Below, one piece after another: positions 24,468 through 32,322 of a stretch of 64,000 nucleotides of DNA. Made by a program: the position numbers and the translations under genes. Origin of the DNA: an uncultured Chloroflexales bacterium (lineage in GTDB: Bacteria; Chloroflexota; Chloroflexia; Chloroflexales; Chloroflexaceae); the NCBI GenBank assembly GCA_937902315.1, contig CALGUG010000054.1, positions 220,316 through 284,315 of the forward strand, written 5' to 3'. A model generated the notes under the pieces. It was not told the origin of the DNA, made no database searches, and was given only the letters and a program-made list of their open reading frames with translations. Within the stretch, counting starts at the first letter, position 1. The number at the start of each line of letters is the position of its first letter.

Positions 24468-27181
24468 CACCTTCTGAGCAGCGTATTGGCATCTTTACAA
24501 CTGACACTACGCTCACTATCCGTTCGTGGGATTCGTGGCTTGAGCTTGTCAGCAACATTCCAAGCGAAGCTGTGTACCAACGTCCTCTTCAGGAGGTCAT
24601 ACCACAACTCAAGGAGCGAGGTCTTTTACAGCGTTTTCAGCATGTGGTGGAAGAAGGCGTTGTGGATGTATTAGCCCCTGCCTTCCATCAATTTCTGATA
24701 GCCTGTCCACCTCTGCAAGCATCGCGCCACTTCAAGTACATGCAACAGTGGGTGACAATCGCCCCCCTTCACGAAAACGGGCGGATCGTGGGGACGCTCG
24801 TCACCATCGAAGATGTCACTGCTCGTATGGATTATGAGCGTGATCTTGCCGAACAGCTTGCTAGCCCAGACGAAGAGATACGGCGGGCCGCTTCCGAACA
24901 GCTCATGCATATGCCCAGCGCCGCCCATAGCTTGGTGAAAGTCGTCGACGATAGCAGTTGGCAGGTGCGCAAATATGCCGTCAGTGGCCTTGCCCGCCAC
25001 GGTGGCCCCGAAGCGATCGCCGCCCTCCTCGAAGCGCTTCGGCATGAACATCATGATCCGAGCGTGCTCAATAGCGCTTTACGGGTGCTGGCGCTCACTG
25101 AAGAAGATACCACTCCGGCTCTGATCGCTTGTCTGCGCGCTGAAGACAATGAGCTGCGCAGTTATGCAGCGCTGGCGCTCGGCGAACGCCACGATAGTTC
25201 GGCGGCGCCCGCCTTGATCGAGGCGATCGGTGATAGCGACCCCAATGTGCAGTATCACGCCATCGAGGCTTTGGGCAAGCTCAAAGCCGAAGCGGCTATC
25301 GATGCGCTGCTCGATGTCGCGAAGTCGGGCGACTTTTTCTTGGCCTTCCCTGCCATCGATGCGCTCGCCCAAATCGGCAACCCGCGAGCAGCAAGGCCGC
25401 TCGAAACCCTGCTCGACGATAGCTTTCTGAACGGGGCGGTGATCGAAGCCTTGGGAAAGTTGGGAGACCAAAACAGCATAGCTCCCTTGGTGAAACAGCT
25501 TAACCAGGCCGATGCTAATCTCGCTGCGCTTGTTCAGGCTTTAGCGACGATCTATAAACGTTATCAAGACGAATACAACGAGGGGGGCCATATTGCCGAT
25601 CTGGTGCGCAGCTCGATCGACGCCGTTGGCACTAACAATGTGCTCGAAGGGTTGCAGGCGATTGAGCCAAGTGCGTTGCGCGCCTTGGTGTTGGTTTTGG
25701 GCTGGCTCGACGGGCCTGCTGTGCACGCCAGCCTTGCGCGCCTGCTTGGGCAGGCCAGTGTACGCAACGTCGCTATCGAAGCACTGGTTCGCTACGGCGC
25801 TCAAGTAACTACCTTACTGATCGACCAGCTCCAAAGCGACGATCTTGCAGTGCGTCACGCAGCTATTATTGCGCTTGGTCGAATCGGCGATGCAGCCGCC
25901 GTGCCCGCCTTGATCGAACGGCTCGCCGATGAAGATGAGTTGGTCGTTTCGGCTGCAACCGTCTTGGGTGCGATCGGCGATCGACGAGCCTTCGACGCCC
26001 TCTTAGAGCTGCTCGGCCACGATAGTCCGTCGGTGCGTCAGGCAGCTGTAGGTGCGCTCAATTCGCTCGGGCATCCTGAACTATCCAAAGAGGTGCTCGT
26101 TCGCTTGAACGATCCCGATCCTCATGTGCGAGAATCGGCCGTTCAGATCGCGGGCTACTTCGGTTACCCCGAATGCATCGACAAGCTGATAGAGCGCTGC
26201 CACGATAGCGACGAACGGGTGAGGCGGGCCGCTATTGAGCATCTGCCCTACCTCGATGATGAGCGCTGCTTGCCGATTTTGGCTGAAGCCCTGCTCAAAG
26301 ATAGCCAAAGCGTTCGTGCGGCAGCGGCCCGCGCCTTTAGTGCCCTCGAACAAGAGGCTCTGCCCTATCTACAAACTGCTCTGCACGATACAGATGCTTG
26401 GGTGCGTTACTACGCTATTCGTAGCATCAAACAGCGCCGAGAACAGGCGGCTCAAGCGCAAGTCGCCCAGCTAGCGCGCAACGATCCGTCGGCCTTGGTG
26501 CGCATCGCCGCCATCGAAACCCTAGGAGATATTGGCGATGAACAAGCCATCGAGGTCTTGCAAAGCGCCTTGCAGGGAGACGACGATGACATGGCGCGCG
26601 TCGCGATCGCGGCACTCGGCCAGATCAAGCACCCCAACGCCGTCCAGCCCTTACTCGCAACCCTCGATGCAACTGCTTCCATACGCCGCGCAGATGCGCT
26701 CCAAGCGCTCGGTAAGCGCTCAGAAGAAGGTATCTCAAGTAGCTTAGTGCGCTTTATCGAGCGAGAGAACGAAGCGCTTGTGTTGAGCAGTGCGATCAGT
26801 GCGCTTGGACAAATCGGCGACCAAACGGCCATCGAGGCGCTTTTAGCCTTTAGTCTGAAAGCAGACTATCGCGAGCTTAGCATTACAACTTTAAGCCAGC
26901 TCCCCTTGGAATCACAAACTTGGATCGAACAAGGTCTCCGCCATCCCGATCCTATCGTTCGACGCAATGTTGTCGAAGCATTAGCGCGTAGTAAGCGCCC
27001 TAATGTCTCTGAGCAGCTCTGCGCTGCCCTGAGCGACAACGACTCAAGTGTGCGCCTTGCGATTGTTACAGCGCTCAGCCATTTGGGCAACCAAAGCGCT
27101 ATTCAGCAACTTGCTAGCCTAGCTCGTTCAGACAACGATCCGACAGTACGTCAAGCAGCGCAACTTGCACTTCAACACTAA
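24464..27181 (+). CDS. PAS domain fused to a long HEAT-repeat array (chemosensory accessory protein)
   Basis: 905 aa. Residues about 1-125 are a PAS-like sensor (GIFTTDTTLTIRSWDSWLEL ... GRIVGTLVTIEDVTARMDYE). From about residue 135 to the end the protein is a tandem of PBS-lyase/HEAT repeats of roughly 30 residues: units of the form DPNVQYHAIEALGKL or DSSVRLAIVTALSHLG, around two dozen in all. HEAT arrays are protein-binding scaffolds. The PAS closely resembles the PAS of the histidine kinase at 30235-31914 in the same operon (both: TTD-TT/AN-L-IR-W-x-W-LEL, TV/LVTIEDVT). It overlaps the receptor by four bases (ATGA). No catalytic residues; a scaffold or sensor role is inferred from context. 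Confidence 0.85.
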   Translation: MTPSEQRIGIFTTDTTLTIRSWDSWLELVSNIPSEAVYQRPLQEVIPQLKERGLLQRFQHVVEEGVVDVLAPAFHQFLIACPPLQASRHFKYMQQWVTIAPLHENGRIVGTLVTIEDVTARMDYERDLAEQLASPDEEIRRAASEQLMHMPSAAHSLVKVVDDSSWQVRKYAVSGLARHGGPEAIAALLEALRHEHHDPSVLNSALRVLALTEEDTTPALIACLRAEDNELRSYAALALGERHDSSAAPALIEAIGDSDPNVQYHAIEALGKLKAEAAIDALLDVAKSGDFFLAFPAIDALAQIGNPRAARPLETLLDDSFLNGAVIEALGKLGDQNSIAPLVKQLNQADANLAALVQALATIYKRYQDEYNEGGHIADLVRSSIDAVGTNNVLEGLQAIEPSALRALVLVLGWLDGPAVHASLARLLGQASVRNVAIEALVRYGAQVTTLLIDQLQSDDLAVRHAAIIALGRIGDAAAVPALIERLADEDELVVSAATVLGAIGDRRAFDALLELLGHDSPSVRQAAVGALNSLGHPELSKEVLVRLNDPDPHVRESAVQIAGYFGYPECIDKLIERCHDSDERVRRAAIEHLPYLDDERCLPILAEALLKDSQSVRAAAARAFSALEQEALPYLQTALHDTDAWVRYYAIRSIKQRREQAAQAQVAQLARNDPSALVRIAAIETLGDIGDEQAIEVLQSALQGDDDDMARVAIAALGQIKHPNAVQPLLATLDATASIRRADALQALGKRSEEGISSSLVRFIERENEALVLSSAISALGQIGDQTAIEALLAFSLKADYRELSITTLSQLPLESQTWIEQGLRHPDPIVRRNVVEALARSKRPNVSEQLCAALSDNDSSVRLAIVTALSHLGNQSAIQQLASLARSDNDPTVRQAAQLALQH

Positions 27182-27203
27182 TGGTAAGGGGATCGAAAGC
27201 GGA

Positions 27204-28040
27204 ATGTATCCGAACGCTTATAGTCTGAGCGATACGCTCTTCAATTTGTTGCGCGATCTTATTCTCGAACAAACAGGGCTACTCTTTCGCGACGACGATC
27301 GCGAGCTGTTTGTCGCCAAGCTCTCAGCGCGTTTGATCGAACTCGGTTTGACGTCGTTTCTCGACTATTACTATCTGCTCAAATACGATACGAGCCTGCA
27401 AACCGAATGGGGCAGCTTAATGGATCTTCTCACAACCCGCGAAAGTTATTTTTGGCGTGAACCAGCCCAGATCAACGCCTTTGTGAATCAGATCCTGCCC
27501 GAGATCGAGGCGGCAGCTCCTAACACATCGTTACGCATCTGGAGCGCAGCTTGCTCTACTGGTGAAGAACCGCTCAGTTTAGCGCTTGCCTTGCAAGAAG
27601 CTGGCTGGTTCGAGCGTCTTTCGATTCAAATTATGGCGAGCGATATCAGCCAACAAGCGATCAACAAAGCGAAAACGGGGTTGTATCACGAGCGCTCCTT
27701 ACGCCATCTGCCCCACGCGCTGCGAACGAAATACTTTCTTCAAGAAAACAAAGGCTGGCGGGTTGTTCCACAGATTCATAACCGTATTACGTGGCACGTC
27801 GCTAATCTGCTCGATGAGACAAGCCCGGTCTGGCAGCAACAAACAACCGCGATTTTCTGTCGCAATGTCTTTATCTACTTTTCGGCTGCTGCGATTCAAA
27901 CAACTATTCAACGTTTTTATCAGCAGCTCTCGACGCCGGGCTATCTGTTTGTGGGTGTTACAGAGCCACTAATTCGCTACACACATAACTTTAAACTCCA
28001 AGAAATCGGCAACTCTTTTGTATATGTTAAATCTGCCTAA
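27204..28040 (+). CDS. cheR: CheR-type chemoreceptor glutamate methyltransferase
   Basis: 278 aa. ATG 27204 is preferred over an in-frame TTG at 27165 that would overlap the preceding gene. The N-terminal CheR_N helical domain leads to TTRESYFWREPAQINAF (receptor/AdoMet region), then the AdoMet-binding core RIWSAACSTGEEPLSLALAL, ASDISQQAINKAK, and IFCRNVFIYFSAAAIQTTI. Full length for the family, no pentapeptide-binding TPR extension. It transfers methyl groups from AdoMet to Glu side chains on the receptor. It follows the PAS-HEAT gene and precedes cheB by about 150 bp. Confidence 0.94.
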   Translation: MYPNAYSLSDTLFNLLRDLILEQTGLLFRDDDRELFVAKLSARLIELGLTSFLDYYYLLKYDTSLQTEWGSLMDLLTTRESYFWREPAQINAFVNQILPEIEAAAPNTSLRIWSAACSTGEEPLSLALALQEAGWFERLSIQIMASDISQQAINKAKTGLYHERSLRHLPHALRTKYFLQENKGWRVVPQIHNRITWHVANLLDETSPVWQQQTTAIFCRNVFIYFSAAAIQTTIQRFYQQLSTPGYLFVGVTEPLIRYTHNFKLQEIGNSFVYVKSA

Positions 28041-28196
28041 GAGCTCGGCTTCGTTTTAGGCTGGTTATGTGCGTAGATTGTTGTCTAAGTGCCAGTTATC
28101 TGGGCACAACAAATGCTATACCTTCTCAGAACAGAGACATCGCCACACCTGTACGACGTTTATCTGTTCTCTTGGTCCATCGGAGCACTCTGTATT

Positions 28197-29243
28197 ATGG
28201 AAAGCGTCATTCGCGTCCTAGTTGTTGATGATTCTGCATATATTCGCAAGATCATTAAGCAAATATTGAGCCGCAACCCCTTTCTCGAAGTGGTTGGGAC
28301 GGCCCGCAGCGGTCAAGAAGCCTTAGAACTTACGGAACAGATCAAACCAGATGTGATCGTTCTCGATTTGATGATGCCAGATATGGATGGCATCACCTTT
28401 TTGCATAAGCAGATGGCGCGACGGCCCCTTCCCGTTATCATCGTTAGTATCGCTCAAGAAACGAGCGAAATGGTTCTGGAGGCGCTAGATGCTGGGGCTG
28501 TCGACTTTGTTCAAAAGCCAACCGCTCTTGCCACAGAGAAGGTCTTTGAAATCGGCGACGAGCTGATCGCTAAAATCAAAGCGGTCGCCAAAACATCGCT
28601 AACAGCCATCAAGCGCGCGCCAGCCAAACAACTGGTGCTGGCTCCAGACAAGGCCGAACCTCAGCGCCGAGGCCGTTACGATGCCGTCGTGATCGGGGTC
28701 TCTACCGGAGGACCGCAAGCACTGAAATATTTTTTGGGCCAGCTTCCGGCGAATTTCCCACTACCTATTGCCGCCGTTATTCATATGCCGATCGGCTACA
28801 CCGATATGTATGCTCAGAGCTTAAACGCCCATGCTGCTATTAACGTCTCTGAAGCTAAAGAAGGTGAGCCGTTCCAAAAAGGGCATGTCCTGATCGCCCC
28901 TGCGGGTCGTCATTTATCGTTGCGCCGCCAACGCAATGAACGGGTAGTTATGCACCTTGATGCACAACCTTTCGATCTTCTTTATCGCCCATCGGTTGAT
29001 GTGTTGTTTCAATCTGCCGCAGAGATCTATAAAGAGCGTGTTCTTGGGATCGTGATGACGGGGATGGGGAATGATGGTCAACATGGAGCTGCTTGGATCA
29101 AAGCAAACGGGGGCACGATTTGGACCGAGTCTGAAGAGACAAGTATTGTGTACGGCATGCCCCGTGCTGTCGTTGAGGCAGGTTTAAGCGATCGCCAAAT
29201 AGCACTAACACAACTTGCACAAAGCCTAATTGAGGTCCTATAA
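28197..29243 (+). CDS. cheB: CheB: receiver domain plus methylesterase/amidase
   Basis: 348 aa from ATG 28197; the frame upstream lacks similarity to the family. Receiver domain residues 4-125 with Asp57 (VIVLDLMMPDMDG). CheB methylesterase domain about 160-345 with catalytic Ser in GVSTGGP (about 168), His in VIHMPIGYT, and Asp in TGMGNDGQHGA, all in the expected order. It removes methyl groups from receptor glutamates in response to CheA phosphorylation. The stop overlaps the next cheY start (TAATG), showing translational coupling. No key residues are missing. Confidence 0.95.
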   Translation: MESVIRVLVVDDSAYIRKIIKQILSRNPFLEVVGTARSGQEALELTEQIKPDVIVLDLMMPDMDGITFLHKQMARRPLPVIIVSIAQETSEMVLEALDAGAVDFVQKPTALATEKVFEIGDELIAKIKAVAKTSLTAIKRAPAKQLVLAPDKAEPQRRGRYDAVVIGVSTGGPQALKYFLGQLPANFPLPIAAVIHMPIGYTDMYAQSLNAHAAINVSEAKEGEPFQKGHVLIAPAGRHLSLRRQRNERVVMHLDAQPFDLLYRPSVDVLFQSAAEIYKERVLGIVMTGMGNDGQHGAAWIKANGGTIWTESEETSIVYGMPRAVVEAGLSDRQIALTQLAQSLIEVL

Positions 29244-29611
29244 TGGCAAAAATCCTTCTCGTTGATGATTCTAACCTATCACGTCGCATCTTAAGACGAA
29301 TCCTCGAACCGCTTGGGCATGACATTATCGAAGCTCAAGATGGACTTACCGCCATTGAACACTATTTCATAGAACATCCAGATCTGGTTTTCCTCGACAT
29401 GACCATGACTGGCATGCACGGCATGGATGTGCTGAATAAGATACGAGAGTTTGATGAAAACGCCCGTATTATTGTAGCAACCGCCGATATTCAGAGCTCA
29501 ACCCGTACAATGGTTCGCGATATGGGTGCTATTGGCTTTGTTGCCAAACCATTCACAGAAGAAAATGTCCTTCGGGCAATCGAAGCCATTTTTGCGGGAG
29601 AGTCAAAATGA
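29243..29611 (+). CDS. CheY-like response regulator (second)
   Basis: 122 aa. Asp8/Asp9 pocket (LLVDDSN), phosphoacceptor Asp52 (VFLDMTMTGMHG), Thr80 in VATAD and Lys102 (FVAKPF) are all present, so it should be competent for phosphorylation. The start overlaps the cheB stop by one base, and the stop overlaps the cheC start by four bases. The immediate cheY-cheC arrangement suggests CheC dephosphorylates this CheY. It is divergent from the first CheY, so the two may have different targets. Confidence 0.93.
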   Translation: MAKILLVDDSNLSRRILRRILEPLGHDIIEAQDGLTAIEHYFIEHPDLVFLDMTMTGMHGMDVLNKIREFDENARIIVATADIQSSTRTMVRDMGAIGFVAKPFTEENVLRAIEAIFAGESK

Positions 29612-30213
29612 TCCTCAATGACTATCAGCAGGATGCGCTATCAGAATTGATCAATATCGCCTTTTCGCGAACTGCCGCGTCGTTATCGGATCTGACAGGT
29701 CAGCGAGTGCAGCTTAACGCTCCAAATGTAAAGGTACGGCCACTCAATGAACTCACGGGCATTTTAGATGATGCCGTCAGTCAAGAAGATGTTGCAACTG
29801 TGCATCAAGTCTTTAGCGGCCCTCTCTCTGGAGATGCTTTCTTGCTGCTTAGTTATTCGGATGCAGTTAAACTTACCAACTTATTGACTGACATTCCTCA
29901 ACAAAGCAACCGGCTCGATGCATCGTCGGGAGAAGTACTGACGGAAGTCGGCAATATTCTCTTAAATGCGAGCCTGAGCATCTTTGGCAATATCCTGAAA
30001 ATGCACATCACATTCGCTGTGCCACGGCTCCATCTCGATGCGATTCACGCCCTGCTCGAATCGATTATGTTTGATTCCGAGGAGGTGCGCTACGCTATGA
30101 TTGTTTTTACATCATTTCATTTGCGAGATAGTTCGATCAGTGGATATTTAGTCGTTATTTTGGGAATTACATCGCTTGAAGCATTGATCCAATCGATTGA
30201 AGAACTGAGGTAA
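29608..30213 (+). CDS. cheC: CheC-family CheY-phosphatase
   Basis: 201 aa. Both halves of the CheC fold carry the phosphatase signature E-x-x-N: SELINIAFS (Glu13, Asn16) and TEVGNILLN (Glu113, Asn116). It therefore looks active on both faces. CheC removes phosphate from CheY-P and in many species works with the deamidase CheD; no cheD gene is present in this cluster. It begins in an ATGA overlap with cheY. The C-terminal region (SGYLVVILGI) closes the fold. Full length for the family. Confidence 0.9.
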   Translation: MILNDYQQDALSELINIAFSRTAASLSDLTGQRVQLNAPNVKVRPLNELTGILDDAVSQEDVATVHQVFSGPLSGDAFLLLSYSDAVKLTNLLTDIPQQSNRLDASSGEVLTEVGNILLNASLSIFGNILKMHITFAVPRLHLDAIHALLESIMFDSEEVRYAMIVFTSFHLRDSSISGYLVVILGITSLEALIQSIEELR

Positions 30214-30234
30214 CGACACTTTTTCAATAATCGC

Positions 30235-31914
30235 ATGGCGCTCGTTATGAACAACATCACAGCAAAACGAAGTACTCCTATGGACATAGATTCAGATAAG
30301 GATTTACAGTTTGCAACGCTGCACTGGTTACAAGAACTGACCGACCAAGGTGTTTTGACCACCGATGCAAATCTATGCATTAGGGGTTGGAATCGTTGGC
30401 TGGAACTGCATAGCGGCTACTGTACTGCAGATGTCCTAGGTCATTCATTGCTTGAAGTCTATCCTGAGCTGGAACGCCGTCGGCTTGATCGCTCATATCA
30501 ACAGGCTCTCAATGGCCAGATTGTAATGCTGTCGCAACGGCTTCACCGCTATCTTCTGCCCATGCCTCCAACCATTCCGCATGCCAACTTTACGCGCATG
30601 TTGCAGAGTGCACAGATCGCACCTTTAGTATCGGATGGCAATATTATCGGCACCGTCACAGTGATCGAGGATGTGACCGAGCGTGAAGCCCGTGAACACG
30701 AATTACAGCGCCAGATTACGATTTTAGAAGGGCTACACGAAGTCAGCCGTGCGATTCTCTCGCTCGATTTACCCCAATATTTACAACAGCTTGTTGAAAC
30801 GACAGCCAATATTTTACGCGTACCTTTGGTTGCTGTGGTATTGAAACAACACAATCAGCTCAGGATCGCTGCCAGCACCCATACCGGCTACACCATTGAT
30901 CCTAGTCGGATTCGCCTCGATAGCAATATCGCAGCACAAGCCATTAGCAAAGGGCAATCGTCGATCTATATCGGGAATCTGCAGTCGCAAAATCAAATAA
31001 CGGCGCTCGACCCGACCAGTAGTAGCGCCATGGCAACGCCCTTGATCGTTGAAAATACCGTGATCGGCGCCTTGGTGATCGAATCGCAGCAACAGCACGC
31101 CCTCAATACCGACGATCAACGCCAGGTCGTCTTGTTGGCTTCTCAAGCGGCGATCGGTATTTACAATGCTCAGCTCTATCAAAATGCCCAAGACGCCATA
31201 CAGGTGCGCGACTCGTTTCTATCGATCGCATCGCACGAATTAAAAACGCCCTTGACCTCGCTTTTGGGCAGCGCCCATGTGCTCGAACGGCGTTCGCGAC
31301 GCGAGGGCTCTATGAACGAACGCGATCTGCGCACCCTACAGGTGATTTTGCGCCAAGCCAATCGCCTCAACGATATGGTGACATCGCTGCTCGACTCTTC
31401 GCGCCTGCAAAAAGGCCAGCTCAATATCGAACGCATACCCTTCGATCTGCGCGAGCTGATCTTACGCATGGTTCACGAGGCCGAATCCCTATTTGATCGG
31501 CACCATGTTGTGCTTGACCTGCCCGATCAACCCTTGATGATCGAAGGCGATGAATTGCGTCTGGAACAGGTTCTGCAGAATCTGGTGCAGAACGCCGCCA
31601 AGTACAGTCCGCACAAAGATACGATCTATGTGAAGGTGCATACCGAGGCGGATAAAGTGATTATCGAGGTGATCGACGAAGGAATCGGCATTCCGCGCGA
31701 AGCACAACCTATGCTGTTCAGTCAGTTCTTCCGAGCAGAGAACGCCAAAACGCAGCATATCAACGGCTTTGGGGTTGGCCTCTACGTTGTCAAGGAGATT
31801 GTGAAGCAGCACAACGGCTCGATTTCGGTTCAAAGTGAAGAGAACCAAGGGAGCACGTTTCGGGTTCAGTTGCCTTTGATGTACGAGTTAACTGCGGGCA
31901 AGCGTAGCTCATAG
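30235..31914 (+). CDS. PAS-GAF sensor histidine kinase (last gene of chemosensory operon)
   Basis: 559 aa from ATG 30235; starts at 30247 or 30280 are possible because no ribosome-binding site stands out. PAS domain about residues 25-155 (VLTTDANLCIRGWNRWLEL ... TVTVIEDVTEREA), closely like that of the PAS-HEAT protein. A GAF domain follows at about 165-315, then HisKA with phosphoacceptor His334 (SHELKTPLT) and HATPase_c with NLVQNAAKYSP, DEGIGIP and GVGLYVVKEI. No membrane helix, so it is a cytoplasmic sensor. It may feed a signal into the same pathway or share ligand with the HEAT protein. A terminator follows. Confidence 0.92.
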   Translation: MALVMNNITAKRSTPMDIDSDKDLQFATLHWLQELTDQGVLTTDANLCIRGWNRWLELHSGYCTADVLGHSLLEVYPELERRRLDRSYQQALNGQIVMLSQRLHRYLLPMPPTIPHANFTRMLQSAQIAPLVSDGNIIGTVTVIEDVTEREAREHELQRQITILEGLHEVSRAILSLDLPQYLQQLVETTANILRVPLVAVVLKQHNQLRIAASTHTGYTIDPSRIRLDSNIAAQAISKGQSSIYIGNLQSQNQITALDPTSSSAMATPLIVENTVIGALVIESQQQHALNTDDQRQVVLLASQAAIGIYNAQLYQNAQDAIQVRDSFLSIASHELKTPLTSLLGSAHVLERRSRREGSMNERDLRTLQVILRQANRLNDMVTSLLDSSRLQKGQLNIERIPFDLRELILRMVHEAESLFDRHHVVLDLPDQPLMIEGDELRLEQVLQNLVQNAAKYSPHKDTIYVKVHTEADKVIIEVIDEGIGIPREAQPMLFSQFFRAENAKTQHINGFGVGLYVVKEIVKQHNGSISVQSEENQGSTFRVQLPLMYELTAGKRSS

Positions 31915-32002
31915 TAACGGCGCGAGCATGCGTTTGGCTACGATCGACAGAGAGCGAGCTACAACTCGTGGTCTTGGGAACAGAAGAGTAACATCGTTGT
32001 TG

Positions 32003-32028
32003 CCGACCACGCTGGTCGGTCTCTTTTT
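32003..32028 (+). terminator. Rho-independent terminator of the chemosensory operon
   Basis: Perfect stem CCGACCA-CGC-TGGTCGG (32003-32019) followed by TCTCTTTTT. It lies about 90 bp after the kinase stop. Confidence 0.85.
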
Positions 32029-32076
32029 GCAAAAGCACTCTTTTTGTCTTTGCGAACATGCAACTTCACAAGCGCT

Positions 32077-32112
32077 AAGAGGGATTTGGTGTAACAATGC
32101 CAAATCCCTCTT
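32077..32112. terminator. Perfect 13-bp hairpin between convergent transcription units
   Basis: AAGAGGGATTTGG (32077-32089), a ten-base loop, and CCAAATCCCTCTT (32100-32112). CGTTTTCC follows on the plus strand. It probably serves as a second terminator for the plus-strand operon or one for the minus-strand gene at 32323. Confidence 0.6.
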
Positions 32113-32180
32113 CGTTTTCCTCGCTTGTAGCGATCGGCGCTCTTTTTCTAGCGAAACCGCTTGCGAACTTTAGCGCTTTG

Positions 32181-32255
32181 GCGGCTAGGTCTCTTCCCCA
32201 AAGAAGCTCCTAAGCGCGTCCGCCTACGGCTACCAACATCCTGCCCGCCACAACG
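32181..32255 (+). repeat. Dispersed intergenic repeat, copy 5 (forward)
   Basis: GGCTAGGTCTCTTCCCCAAA, then GCGCGTCCGCCTACGGCTAC and CATCCTGCCCGCC. It is nearly the reverse complement of copy 6 (36767-36840). Confidence 0.8.
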
Positions 32256-32322
32256 AGGTCGTATCGCTGTGTGTCGAGAGGCCGTCCCAAAACCCAACAT
32301 CACCAACGCATGGCAGATACGC

